A stretch of 64,000 nt of DNA from Ferdinandcohnia humi_A (GTDB lineage: Bacteria > Bacillota > Bacilli > Bacillales > Bacillaceae_L): positions 1 to 64,000 of the forward strand of contig JBLKRX010000007.1 in NCBI GenBank assembly GCA_047608075.1, in the 5' to 3' direction. A program made the translations under genes and the position numbers. A model generated the notes under the pieces. That model made no database searches. It was not told where the DNA came from and worked only from the letters and a program-made list of their open reading frames with translations. This document shows, piece after piece, positions 26,033-34,756 of the stretch. The stretch's first letter is position 1; each line of letters opens with the position of its first letter.

Positions 26033-26075
26033 CTTCCTTCCTCCTGTTTTGAATCGATTAGTTAGCTTACTACAA

Positions 26076-27275
26076 TCAGGCGACTTTCGTAACCTTTACT
26101 AACTCTTTTTGTTTTGCTTGGAAAAGAGCAAATATTATACAAATACTAGTTGGGATTAGTAAGCTGAGATAAATAAAGTTCCCACCATAGTTTGTTGCAA
26201 TCCAACCAAGAAGTGGTGCACTAATTACAACCGAACCCTGATTCCCAATCATTCGATAACTCGCCATTCTTCCGTGATATTCTGAGTCAGTAACCATTTG
26301 TTGCACGGATTGAAGGAGTACTCGTATCCAGGTCGTACCAAGTCCTATTAAGAAAACTCCAACAATTGCTACAGGCAATCCTGGAGCAAATCCTACAAAC
26401 AGTAACCCAACTAAAACAATAAGTAGTGAAACAACAGCTATTTTATTCTTACCTGTCTGCAACCACCATGTACCAAGGATTCCGGCCACTACCCCTCCTA
26501 TGGAAATAGTTGCGTCCATAAACCCATAAACAGTTACTGACGTAAACAAATACTCCACTGCATAGACAGATAAAAACCCTACACTTGTATGAAAGACGAG
26601 CTGGCCATTAAACATGATGACAAATAAACCTAGTAACAATTTATTCTTTTTAATATAAATAAACCCATCTCTAATATCCTTCAAAATCGGCTTCTTTATT
26701 ACCTTAGATCCTACTATTCTTTTATTCTTTACTACATACAATAAAAGGCTCGATACGAAAAAGCTAGCAGTCACACTAGAGATAGCACCTGCTACTGAAA
26801 TAAAACTAATGATTACTCCTCCTGCTAAGGAACCAAGTAAACCTCCTATTATTGAGGAAGTAGAGGTAGAAGAATAAATTTTGGGTAATTGATTTTTTTC
26901 AAAAAACTCTGCTATAAATGCTTGAATTGCAGGGCGGAACAATGATCCTGTGACTTGTAATATCATATGTACTCCGATGATTAGCCAAGGTTCAATTTTA
27001 TTCATCGTAAACAACAACAACAACAAAATGGACAATGCTATTGTACATATAACATTTGCTAATACAGCCAAGTTTTTTCTGTTAAAACGATCAACGATAA
27101 CCCCAAAAACCAGATTAAGAATAAGGCCAGGAAAAAAACCTAGACTCACTAAGGCTCCAGTATAGAGTGCATCATTCGTTATTTCATACAACAGCCAAGT
27201 TACTGTTACAAAAAACATAGCTTTACCAAATTCAGCCAAAAAGAAAGCTAGTAAAATATTTTTATAGCCTTGCAT
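26076..27275 (-). CDS. MFS transporter
   Basis: A 399-residue, about 12-TM major facilitator of the enterobactin-exporter/macrolide-efflux-like group (MFS_3). The loop 2-3 signature reads GVIVDRFNRKNL and the middle has FIAEFFEKNQLPK. Substrates are often drugs or siderophores; none can be assigned here. The ATG at 27275 follows AGGTGG; the frame is open 21 codons further without a ribosome site. It stands alone, upstream of a frameshifted TrmO gene. Confidence 0.83.
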   Translation of the reverse strand: MQGYKNILLAFFLAEFGKAMFFVTVTWLLYEITNDALYTGALVSLGFFPGLILNLVFGVIVDRFNRKNLAVLANVICTIALSILLLLLFTMNKIEPWLIIGVHMILQVTGSLFRPAIQAFIAEFFEKNQLPKIYSSTSTSSIIGGLLGSLAGGVIISFISVAGAISSVTASFFVSSLLLYVVKNKRIVGSKVIKKPILKDIRDGFIYIKKNKLLLGLFVIMFNGQLVFHTSVGFLSVYAVEYLFTSVTVYGFMDATISIGGVVAGILGTWWLQTGKNKIAVVSLLIVLVGLLFVGFAPGLPVAIVGVFLIGLGTTWIRVLLQSVQQMVTDSEYHGRMASYRMIGNQGSVVISAPLLGWIATNYGGNFIYLSLLIPTSICIIFALFQAKQKELVKVTKVA

Positions 27276-27416
27276 GGTTTTTCCACCTAATCTTTCGTAT
27301 ATATTTAACCTATTACTAATTCTTATCGTACAATTCAAATCTTAATTTTCTCTTAACTTAACCATATATTTTTATTAACCCTTACTAATAACAATTTGCC
27401 CGAGGAAAACAGAACA

Positions 27417-27533
27417 AAAGCGCAAGCGCCTTGGTCAGCCCCGACAAGCAAATGTTCCGTGGTAAAAAAAGTCGATCTTTGACTTTTCTTGCCACAGGTT
27501 ATTTGACCTCGAGGTGCTAGGCGCTGGAGCTGA
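27417..27533. repeat. REP/MITE-like dispersed hairpin element
   Basis: The ends AGCGCAAGCGCC and GGCGCTGGAGCT are near-complementary, and pairing continues inward (CAGCCCC with GAGGTGCT, then CCGTGGTAAAAAAAGTC with GACTTTTCTTGCCACAGG), giving one imperfect stem of about 115 nt. Similar GCGCAAGCGCC... hairpins are, to my knowledge, dispersed in Bacillaceae intergenic regions. No coding capacity. It sits between two minus-strand genes. Confidence 0.65.
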
Positions 27534-27594
27534 ACGTAGAAAGATTTGATGAAAAGTTATACACATGAGTAAATTTTAAAATTTCCTTAACAAT

Positions 27595-27630
27595 AAAAAA
27601 GTAGAGCAAATTTACTCTACCGTTTTTTTT
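27595..27630. terminator. Terminator of the SRPBCC gene
   Basis: The stem GTAGAG / CTCTAC with further A-T pairs (27601-27620) is flanked by A-run and T-run, so it can act in both directions. It ends the minus-strand gene with stop at 27643. Confidence 0.75.
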
Positions 27631-27642
27631 GACTTTATTAAC

Positions 27643-28089
27643 TTAGTGAACCAATGAGGCTCTTAATGTAGAAATTCCGTTTTCCAAATATCCCTTTAAA
27701 CAGGTTAGCATATATACCCAACCTTCTTTTTGTCCCATCATTTTCTCAAATCGTTCCGGATCATCTTCTTTAAAACCAGATTCGGTCACTTCTATGATTG
27801 TATTTCTCGAATCGAACTCTTTAAAAATAATTGTAACGATCGTTGATTCTCCCTCCAGCTCTCCACCCCAAGAAAACACTATTTTCTTATGTGCTTCGAT
27901 TTCTATTACCTCAATGGCCCCTTCAGCTTCATATTCATCATATCTCAACGTTACCGTTTTACCTTGCTCCCATCTTTCTGAACTTGACGAGAACCAAAAA
28001 TTCCCAATTCCTTCAGGGCTAACAATCGCTTCAAACACTTTATCAGCCGACGTACCTATTTTCATTTTTGCTGTAATTTGCGTATTCAT
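27643..28089 (-). CDS. SRPBCC (AHSA1-like) domain protein
   Basis: A 148-residue AHSA1-type START-fold protein: TSADKVFEAIVSPEGIGNFW at the N-terminus, EVIEIEAHKKIVFSWGGELEG in the middle and EGWVYMLTCLKGYLENG as the C-terminal helix. Likely a ligand-binding or stress-related protein of unknown role. The ATG at 28089 is taken; a GTG two codons upstream is the alternative. Only about a quarter of positions look shared with the member at 19553-19999. Confidence 0.83.
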   Translation of the reverse strand: MNTQITAKMKIGTSADKVFEAIVSPEGIGNFWFSSSSERWEQGKTVTLRYDEYEAEGAIEVIEIEAHKKIVFSWGGELEGESTIVTIIFKEFDSRNTIIEVTESGFKEDDPERFEKMMGQKEGWVYMLTCLKGYLENGISTLRASLVH

Positions 28090-28243
28090 ATACACTCAAC
28101 TCTCTTGTTAGATTTTAAAAGTAACCATTTCTAAAAGAAATTTTATCCAACCAGGGCTTTTTTATAACTTTTTTTATACATAGTAAATGATGATTTACAA
28201 AAAAAGCGTTTCCACTTGGACAAACTCTCCTTTTGTAAAGATT

Positions 28244-28621
28244 CTATCCATTCAAAGCTGTTAGAAAAAAACAAATAGCAGTTACTAAGGACAAAGGTGT
28301 CATGAATTGCTTCTCCTTTTTACTTTTGGAAAATGCATTCATCACTGTATTTACTAACAAATACAAAGTAAAAAAGTAACACACCCCTTTAGCGAACGGC
28401 TCGATGAATTCTATAGAGATCACATTCCCCACCTGTAAAAGAAATACAATTGCACCCAATTGAATAAGGACAGAAACCGCACAAGCTACTCTCATCTCTT
28501 TCGGCATTACCTTGTGTTTTCCACCCATTGCAAAATCTCCGTACGGAAAGCCTAGAGCTAACAAAATGTACAAAATGGCAGCCGCGAGGAACGTAAAACT
28601 TCCAACCCATGCAGTTATCAT
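28244..28621 (-). CDS. Four-TM membrane protein of unknown function
   Basis: A 125-residue hydrophobic protein with four predicted helices (about 4-24, 45-66, 72-92 and 104-122) and a short loop containing GDFAMGGKHKVMPKEMR. Small proteins with an FAMGG loop between helices 1 and 2 occur in Bacilli, but no function is known to me. AGGAGG precedes the ATG. It is followed upstream by another minus-strand gene at a 26-bp gap. Confidence 0.65.
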   Translation of the reverse strand: MITAWVGSFTFLAAAILYILLALGFPYGDFAMGGKHKVMPKEMRVACAVSVLIQLGAIVFLLQVGNVISIEFIEPFAKGVCYFFTLYLLVNTVMNAFSKSKKEKQFMTPLSLVTAICFFLTALNG

Positions 28622-28647
28622 ACGTTACTCCCTCCTAAAAATTCTAT

Positions 28648-28968
28648 TTATATGTGTGCCGAGCTTATTTCACTTTCAGAATAATACCTTACCGGCTTAC
28701 CATGTTGATGTGCGTATTCAATTTCTTTTCGTGTGCTATTTCCGATATACCCATTTACATCGATGACAAAAATCTCATCTGACATATTTATTTTTTCAAT
28801 GTGGATTTTCCCAAATAACTCTTCCTGTTCTTTTGTAACTTCGATTCCTTCACTTTGTTCAAAAAAACCTACACTAAGGACAATATGTCCTTGTAAGGTA
28901 AGGAACGCATTTGCTTTCTCAAATTCATTTTTAAACTTAGTTGAACCACACAATGTTATGACCTTCAT
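28648..28968 (-). CDS. Nucleoside 2-deoxyribosyltransferase-like protein
   Basis: A 106-residue protein with a small Rossmann-like fold. The start VITLCGSTKF and the late DEIFVIDVNGYIGNSTRKEIEYA resemble nucleoside 2-deoxyribosyltransferase/DUF4406-type proteins, where the Asp and Glu take part in catalysis. Activity is not proven for this short form. The ATG at 28968 has only a weak ribosome site; a GTG four codons upstream, close to GAAGG, is the alternative. Confidence 0.65.
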   Translation of the reverse strand: MKVITLCGSTKFKNEFEKANAFLTLQGHIVLSVGFFEQSEGIEVTKEQEELFGKIHIEKINMSDEIFVIDVNGYIGNSTRKEIEYAHQHGKPVRYYSESEISSAHI

Positions 28969-29006
28969 TTTTATATACACAACCTTCTATTTTTAAATAC
29001 GAACCC

Positions 29007-30632
29007 TTACCCTCTTCGTTTCTCATGCATAAACCTCATCCATTTTTTCTGCTTGGAGTTGCAAATGAGATAACTTATTCCAGAAATGCATGCTACACCA
29101 ATCGAAATATTCATAATCAATGAATGGGTAGTATATATACCAACTCCTATACCCCCGAATCCTAGAACTACGATTTGGAATAGCTGTTTTTTATAATTTT
29201 CATAGAGTGTAAATTGAAATTGCCTACGTTGTTCGATTTCCTTCAACTCTTCTAGTTTTCGTGGCACTTGTAAAAATTCTGTGACAAGGTGCACCACCTT
29301 AAAAATAGGCTGAGATTGAACCCATTGCCAAATAAATGCCCACTTGTTATTCCCTGACTGTTGTAACCACTTCATAAAGGCAGATTTGACAATATTAAGC
29401 AAGTCATCATCCTCTGGTACTAGATTTCGAATCATTCCTTCAATTGTTACAAACGAACGACCTAAAAAGACAAACCTAGTCGGAACTTGGATAGGAAGTG
29501 CCTGTATTAAATCATTCATCTCCAATTTTAAGGCAATAAGGTCAATTTCTTTTAGTTGATCCACTTGAAACGACATCATTTCTGCAAGTAGTTTTTCCAT
29601 CGTTCTTGTGTCAGCTTCAGGTAATAAAAAGCCTAAATAGGACAAGCTCTCCACTACCTTCGAATAATTTTTCGCTAAGAAACCTTCGATAAGGCCTTGA
29701 AAATGAGTGGCATCCCTTTTTGAAATTTCTCCAACCATACCAAAGTCTAAAAGAATGATTTTTCCTTCTTGTGAAACAAGAACATTTCCAGGATGAGGAT
29801 CAGCGTGAAATATTCCGGGCTCAAGCCACTGAGGAAGGAACACATCAATAAGCCGTTTAGCCAATTCCTCGCGATCTACCGCTATACGATCAATTGCTTC
29901 TATATCCGTTAGTTTGATTCCTTCCACCCATTCCATTACCAGAACCTTTGATGTACTCAATTCTGGATATACGGACGGGATCCGAACAACATCTTTATTC
30001 TTGAATCGGTCTTTAAAAAAGAGAAGAGATTGTAGTTCAGCTGAATAATCAAGTTCTCGTTCGATTACCTGCTTTAGTTCCTTAAATAAGACCTTAAAAT
30101 TAATAAATCCTTTTGGTACGGGAACAAATCGGTCCGCAAACCAGATAACAATAGCTAATGTACGAAAATCCGTTTGGACGATTGATTCAATCTGTGGGCG
30201 CTGCACCTTAATCGCTACCGTTGTTCCATCCATCAATACACCCTTATACACTTCACCAATTGATGCAGAAGCAATGGCTTCTTTTTCAATTGATTGAAGT
30301 TTATGAAAAATGGTACTACCCCATTCGGCCTCTAAAATTTCTTGAATGTCACTCCATTCAGATGGTGGAACTTTATCGGTTAAATCTTGTATTTGTTGGA
30401 TAAAATTCTTGGGCAATAAATCCGCACGAGTACTTAAAATCTGCCCAATCTTAATGAGCAACCCCTCAAGTTCAAATAACGTTTTCCGAAACCGTTTCCC
30501 AATACCTCCCCAAAGTATTTCCCACTCGGATGATGGCTTTTTCGTCACCTTATACCAATAAATTTGAAAAAAGATACTAAATGCCATCGACAGTACTTTC
30601 GACACGCGAACAAACTTATTTCTTGTTTTCAT
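29007..30632 (-). CDS. ABC1/UbiB (AarF) family atypical kinase
   Basis: A 541-residue atypical protein-kinase-like ATPase of the UbiB/AarF family, linked to isoprenoid-quinone or lipid homeostasis. The family marks are complete: KIGQ (61-64) in the N-terminal extension, ASAS (121-124) replacing the P-loop, K142, HADPHPGN (276-283) and LDFG (295-298). Two C-terminal hydrophobic helices (about 482-525) anchor it in the membrane. The ATG at 30632 has GAGAG 8 bases before it; the ATG five codons upstream is nearly on the AGGA. It is a single gene. Confidence 0.88.
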   Translation of the reverse strand: MKTRNKFVRVSKVLSMAFSIFFQIYWYKVTKKPSSEWEILWGGIGKRFRKTLFELEGLLIKIGQILSTRADLLPKNFIQQIQDLTDKVPPSEWSDIQEILEAEWGSTIFHKLQSIEKEAIASASIGEVYKGVLMDGTTVAIKVQRPQIESIVQTDFRTLAIVIWFADRFVPVPKGFINFKVLFKELKQVIERELDYSAELQSLLFFKDRFKNKDVVRIPSVYPELSTSKVLVMEWVEGIKLTDIEAIDRIAVDREELAKRLIDVFLPQWLEPGIFHADPHPGNVLVSQEGKIILLDFGMVGEISKRDATHFQGLIEGFLAKNYSKVVESLSYLGFLLPEADTRTMEKLLAEMMSFQVDQLKEIDLIALKLEMNDLIQALPIQVPTRFVFLGRSFVTIEGMIRNLVPEDDDLLNIVKSAFMKWLQQSGNNKWAFIWQWVQSQPIFKVVHLVTEFLQVPRKLEELKEIEQRRQFQFTLYENYKKQLFQIVVLGFGGIGVGIYTTHSLIMNISIGVACISGISYLICNSKQKKWMRFMHEKRRG

Positions 30633-30870
30633 AGCAAAATCTCTCATTCCTTGTAAAATATTGTAATACTACTATTCTACAAAAATTACATTTTTCCTTT
30701 TTTAAGAAATTCAATATTGAATAGGACTATTTGGTTGATTAAAATATTCATATTTCTACGAAGCACTCTCTCAAGTGCAAAAACAATGTTAGTTTTAAAA
30801 AGCAAGATCTCTTCCATTCGAATAAAACAATGTAAGAGCAACATAATAGGAGGAGAAAGGGTGTGTAATT

Positions 30871-31299
30871 TTGACAAATGAGGTTGTAATAGAGGAATTA
30901 AATACATTATTAAGAGGCACTTATATGGGCATTCGTTCATTTGAACATTATATCCAAAAGGCAGAAAATGATGAACTTAAGAAAACCTTCCAAGCCATGC
31001 AACAGGAAACGAAACAAAATGCACAAAAACTGGCTGAACGAATTCAAAATTTAGGTGGAGTTCCAGCTGATGATGAGGGTGTGTCAGGATCCATGCACGC
31101 GTTTATGCATAAGATGATGCTATCAGATGATATAGAAAAAATGGTTAACGATGCAATTCACGGACTTGATAATTACGGTGTTCATTATTCTGAGGAACTT
31201 GTAAAAGGTGACCTGGACCCTGAGAGTAAACAAATTGCACATGAGGTTATCGATACGAGTCGCAAACAACTGCAAAAATTGAGGAATATCTTGCAGTGA
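30871..31299 (+). CDS. DUF2383 four-helix-bundle protein
   Basis: A 142-residue all-helical, ferritin-like protein of the DUF2383/PA2169 type. Its N-terminal LNTLLRGTYMGIRSFEHYIQ and QAMQQETKQNAQKLAERIQNLGG define the family. Metal-binding is suspected but unproven. The start is the TTG at 30871, after AGGAGGAGAAAGG; the spacing is long (about 10 bases to AAAGG). A likely role in stress or sporulation is only inference. Confidence 0.75.
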   Translation: MTNEVVIEELNTLLRGTYMGIRSFEHYIQKAENDELKKTFQAMQQETKQNAQKLAERIQNLGGVPADDEGVSGSMHAFMHKMMLSDDIEKMVNDAIHGLDNYGVHYSEELVKGDLDPESKQIAHEVIDTSRKQLQKLRNILQ

Positions 31300-31467
31300 A
31301 TTAATCAATAGCTCCCTCATGCTTAGGTCCTATACCCTCACTATAAACTAAGCATTGAAGTACTGGGCTAAAAATGACAAAACCAAAAGAACGAAGATTT
31401 TATACCAAAAAAATTTCATAAACCTCTTGACCTTTCGATTTCCATATTTTAGAATAAAATAAATAAT

Positions 31468-31735
31468 TTGAGAGTGATGAAGAAAAAGAGTAATCTATAA
31501 GAACGTTTCAGAGAGCGGATGGTTGCTGAGAATCCGTACGGGAATATAGGTGAATGGGTTTCTGAGCTTCTAGACTGAAAGCTGAGTAGGTCTAGCGGAC
31601 TGTCTTACCGATAAAAAAGACTATGTATCGAAAACAAGTTTTTCTGTACAGAAAAAGTGCGTTTATGTAATGGTAAACGAATGAAGGTGGCACCACGGGT
31701 TACTCGTCCTTTTTAGGTATGAGTAACCCTTTTTG
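31468..31735 (+). promoter_or_regulatory. T-box riboswitch (tryptophan) upstream of trpS
   Basis: The leader has the marks of a T-box: GAGAGCGGATGGTTGCTGAG in stem I, a specifier-like TGG (Trp) at 31555-31557 in TGAATGGGTTTCTGAG, the T-box core AAGGTGGCACCACGG (31684-31698) and a terminator stem GGTTACTC / GAGTAACC followed by T-runs (to 31735). Uncharged tRNA-Trp should favour the antiterminator and turn on trpS. It ends 32 bp upstream of the trpS start. Confidence 0.9.
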
Positions 31736-31766
31736 TGTTTTCAAAAATAAGTAAATGGAGGTTACA

Positions 31767-32765
31767 ATGAAAAAAACAATATTAACAGGTATCAAACCTA
31801 CAGGTAAAATTCACTTAGGGAACTACATTGGGGCAATCAAACCCGCATTAGATTTAGCAAAAATACCTGATTATAAGGCTGTTTACTTTGTCGCAGATTC
31901 CCATGGCCTTACAAAGATTCATACCCCCAATGAATTACGAGAATTATCATATGGAATTGCTGCTACTTGGTTAGCACTCGGACTTAATCCGGATAAGGTG
32001 ATCTTTTATCGACAGTCAGATATTCCGGAAATATTTGAATTAAATTGGTTATTAAGCTGTTTTACTCCAAAAGGATTAATGAATAGAGCGCATGCCTATA
32101 AAGCAATTGTTGATAGTAATAGGGAATCAAATAAGGATATTGATTTTGGTGTTAATATGGGATTGTTTAATTATCCGATTTTAATGACAGCAGATATATT
32201 GATGTTTAAAACAGAAGTAGTCCCAGTTGGAAAGGATCAAGTACAGCATGTTGAAATAGCTAGGGATATTGCTGAAAGCTTTAACCATACGTATGGTGAA
32301 ACCTTTTTGTTACCTGAATATAAAATACAGGAAGATACTGCTGTCTTGCCTGGACTAGATGGGCGGAAAATGAGTAAAAGCTATAACAATACCATTCCAC
32401 TGTTTGAAGAACCAAAAAAACTAGAAAAACTCATTAACAAAATCAAAACAGATTCATTGCCTCCAGAGGCGCCTAAAGACCCAGATACTTCAATCCTTTT
32501 CATGATTTATAAAGAATTTGCTTCCCCTAATGAAATTGCTAAAATGAGAGAAGAATACGCAAAAGGAATAAGCTGGGGCGAAGTAAAAAGGGAATTGTTT
32601 AACGTGATGAATCATTTTATAGAAGAACCGCGTGAGAAGTATAACGAGTTAATGGCCTCTCCTTCAACAATTGATAAAATCTTACAAGAAGGAGCAGATA
32701 AAGCAAGATCTATAAGTGCTCCATTCCTAAAGGAAATTAAACGAAAAATAGGGTTTTATGCATAG
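31767..32765 (+). CDS. trpS: Tryptophanyl-tRNA synthetase, divergent type
   Basis: A 332-residue class I synthetase that charges tRNA-Trp. The HIGH box is HLGN (16-19) within GIKPTGKIHLGNYIGAIKPAL, and the KMSKS box is exact (201-205, GRKMSKSYNN). The sequence differs markedly from the B. subtilis TrpS I know (GIQPSGSVTLGNYIGAMKQF) and is closer to the type with H-L-G-x-Y-x-G-A and DSLP insertions found in other lineages. It may be a second, starvation-induced enzyme. The ATG at 31767 follows GGAGG; an ATG four codons upstream overlaps that site. Confidence 0.9.
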   Translation: MKKTILTGIKPTGKIHLGNYIGAIKPALDLAKIPDYKAVYFVADSHGLTKIHTPNELRELSYGIAATWLALGLNPDKVIFYRQSDIPEIFELNWLLSCFTPKGLMNRAHAYKAIVDSNRESNKDIDFGVNMGLFNYPILMTADILMFKTEVVPVGKDQVQHVEIARDIAESFNHTYGETFLLPEYKIQEDTAVLPGLDGRKMSKSYNNTIPLFEEPKKLEKLINKIKTDSLPPEAPKDPDTSILFMIYKEFASPNEIAKMREEYAKGISWGEVKRELFNVMNHFIEEPREKYNELMASPSTIDKILQEGADKARSISAPFLKEIKRKIGFYA

Positions 32766-32850
32766 GCAATAGCCTATCAAAGTAGGCCGCTTGCGGTTAG
32801 AAAGTGAAATCTCTGTTCAACATTTTATACCTTTCTTTACTATAAATAAA

Positions 32851-32882
32851 ACGAGCTTGGAAACATCCAAGCTCGTTTTTTT
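32851..32882. terminator. Strong bidirectional terminator
   Basis: A perfect 11-bp stem (ACGAGCTTGGA / TCCAAGCTCGT) with an AACA loop and seven T after it ends trpS; on the minus strand TTTATTTA follows, serving the convergent GNAT gene. Confidence 0.88.
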
Positions 32883-33369
32883 AAATTTCGAAAGTCTGAA
32901 TCAAACAATCATCACCATCAAAATTTTTGTTCTGTTCTTCAAATTTTATATTTAATTTTTGATATATCTTTTTCCAAAATAACACTGCAGGTTCATTCTT
33001 AACCAGTTCAATAATAAAGTACTTGCCCTTCTTTTGTGAGAACAATTCCTGTAAAAATTGCACTGGGTACCCCTTTCGTCGATACTTCTTCAAAATGAAT
33101 ATGTCATTAATACAGAAATCATATTCTTTTTTTAAGAATGGTCTTTCTAATAGTAGTAAAAATCCAACGATTGTATCCTCTACTTTTAGAAAATATGGGG
33201 TCATACCTTCCCCCTCCCAAATCGCATCAAAGGAATCAAACTCAAAAGAACCATTTGGTGAGATATCTAGACCATCCGTGTACTCAGACAAGTCATGTAA
33301 ATATAGAGAATATAGGTTTTGTAGAATATGTTTCTCATCAATCATTATTTTGCTCAATGTAGCTGTCAT
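32881..33369 (-). CDS. GNAT family N-acetyltransferase
   Basis: A 162-residue GNAT-fold protein. The core reads YDFCINDIFILKKYRRKGYPVQFLQELF (the R-x-x-G-x-G/A site is RRKGYPV, about 104-110), followed by a C-terminal FWKKIYQKLNI. The substrate is unknown. AGAGG precedes the ATG. The stop codon overlaps the end of the shared terminator. It may be transcribed with the DUF4260 gene 30 bp upstream. Confidence 0.8.
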   Translation of the reverse strand: MTATLSKIMIDEKHILQNLYSLYLHDLSEYTDGLDISPNGSFEFDSFDAIWEGEGMTPYFLKVEDTIVGFLLLLERPFLKKEYDFCINDIFILKKYRRKGYPVQFLQELFSQKKGKYFIIELVKNEPAVLFWKKIYQKLNIKFEEQNKNFDGDDCLIQTFEI

Positions 33370-33398
33370 TGTTGTACCTCTTTCACTAGTAAAGTTGT

Positions 33399-33746
33399 TT
33401 AGACGCGATTAAGATGCGTGTCTTTAAAATCAGTCTGATATTTCAACCCATAACCGAGCATTCGATCCATTCCAATATGAGCAACCCAAATAATACCGAT
33501 TGCTAAGGCTATGTCACTATCTAGCAATATCCCTATAAAAACGACACCGATTGGGACAACATATGTATGAAACAGATTGTAAACTAGAGTACCCGTTCTT
33601 ATATTAATCACATAGCCCAGCATTGAGAGATCTGGTGCCAACAGTAAGAGTATAAATAATATCCAACTAAAATCATGTATGGAATAAAAATATAGACTTA
33701 CAAGAAGAACTGCCAATCCCTCTATATGTAACAAAGCCTTATTCAC
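33399..33746 (-). CDS. DUF4260 membrane protein
   Basis: A 115-residue protein with about three to four membrane segments and the DUF4260 signature: LLAPDLSMLGYVINIRTGTLVYN..HTY, then MDRMLGYGLKYQTDFKDTHL. Function unknown. The GTG at 33746 lies 7 bases after GGAGGG. It is upstream of the GNAT gene in the same direction. Confidence 0.85.
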   Translation of the reverse strand: MNKALLHIEGLAVLLVSLYFYSIHDFSWILFILLLLAPDLSMLGYVINIRTGTLVYNLFHTYVVPIGVVFIGILLDSDIALAIGIIWVAHIGMDRMLGYGLKYQTDFKDTHLNRV

Positions 33747-33995
33747 AAACAGCCCTCCATTCGAAATTCTATCAGTAGTAGTTTACAAGAATCACCATTT
33801 TTTTACAATGAAAAGTTAAAAGGAGCTTCTCTTAGTGCCGTGACTGCATAGAAAAATAGATGTACTTTTTATCATTATTCAAAAATTTATATTTGTTTAA
33901 CAATAAAAACAATATAAAAATAAATAAAATTTTATTGTAAAACGATAAATCTTGTGTTAAATTTAATTTGAAAATAAATCAGTGAGGTGTTTTTT

Positions 33996-34472
33996 ATGAA
34001 ACATGGTTCAACACTCTTTTTAAAGTTAGCTGTTTTTCTTATTGGAACTCCAGTTCTTGCTTTGGGCATATTTGGGTTGACTTGGTTACCTAAAAATCCA
34101 GCAAATCCAGATTATGCCCATATACTATATCCCATTGTAATAGGAATGTATGTATCAACGATACCGTTTTTCATTGCATTGTTTCAGGCTTTTAAACTTT
34201 TAAGCTATATTGACAAGAACCAAGCTTTCTCGCAAATTTCTGTTAAAGCTCTAAAGAATATCAAATTCTGCGCAATCACAATCAGTGGTTTGTATGTGGT
34301 AATTTTGCCATTTGTTTATATCGTAGCAGAACTAGACGATGCACCAGGTCTCATAATAATCGGAATGGTCCCTATCTTTGCTTCAATGGTAATCGCAGTA
34401 TTCGCTGCTGTCCTTCAAAGGCTTTTACAAGAAGCGATAAATATAAAATCAGAAAACGATTTAACGGTCTGA
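33996..34472 (+). CDS. DUF2975 membrane protein
   Basis: A 158-residue protein with four membrane helices (about 8-26, 44-64, 90-112 and 121-145) and the DUF2975 phrase FKLLSYIDKNQAFSQISVKALKNIKFC. Its function is unknown, but these proteins nearly always accompany a YozG-type HTH regulator, as here. The ATG at 33996 follows GAGGTG. The stop overlaps the ribosome site of the next gene, so the pair is coupled. Confidence 0.88.
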   Translation: MKHGSTLFLKLAVFLIGTPVLALGIFGLTWLPKNPANPDYAHILYPIVIGMYVSTIPFFIALFQAFKLLSYIDKNQAFSQISVKALKNIKFCAITISGLYVVILPFVYIVAELDDAPGLIIIGMVPIFASMVIAVFAAVLQRLLQEAINIKSENDLTV

Positions 34473-34482
34473 GGTGAATAAC

Positions 34483-34692
34483 ATGGCGATTATTATCAAT
34501 ATTGATGTGATGTTGGCTAAAAGGAAAATGAGTGTAACGGAACTTTCAGAGAAGGTTGGAATCACGATGGCGAATCTTTCCATACTTAAAAATGGAAAGG
34601 CAAAAGCGATTCGATTATCAACTTTAGAGGCAATTTGTAAGGCATTGGATTGCCAACCGGGGGATATATTAGAATACCGAAGTGAAGAATGA
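34483..34692 (+). CDS. YozG-like HTH (Cro/C1-type) regulator
   Basis: A 69-residue single HTH domain: MAIIINIDVMLAKRKMSVTE, then LSEKVGITMANLSILKNGKA and LSTLEAICKALDCQPGDILEY. It is the standard partner of DUF2975 membrane proteins and may control the pair. GAGGTG (34471-34476), which covers the stop of the DUF2975 gene, serves as its ribosome site for the ATG at 34483. Confidence 0.9.
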   Translation: MAIIINIDVMLAKRKMSVTELSEKVGITMANLSILKNGKAKAIRLSTLEAICKALDCQPGDILEYRSEE

Positions 34693-34753
34693 TGGGACAC
34701 GGGGACAGGTTCGTCGTCCCATTTGGGACAGGGAACCTGTCCCCGTGTCCCCA
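34693..34753. repeat. GGGGACA REP-type hairpin repeat
   Basis: The arms TGGGACACGGGGACAGGTTC and GAACCTGTCCCCGTGTCCCC (about 20 bp each) fold back on each other, with a second inner stem GTCCC / GGGAC. GGGGACAGGTTC hairpins occur repeatedly in many bacterial genomes, some beside RAYT-type transposase genes (known pattern); no such transposase is in this window. The base composition is far from the local average. It sits between convergent genes and could also act as a terminator. Confidence 0.75.
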
Positions 34754-34756
34754 CTT

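Larger units (their letters stand above)
27276..27642. other. 367-bp intergenic region with a repeat hairpin
   Basis: It holds a long imperfect hairpin with GC-rich ends (27417-27533), unlike the AT-rich surroundings, and the terminator of the SRPBCC gene. No reading frame. Confidence 0.7.
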
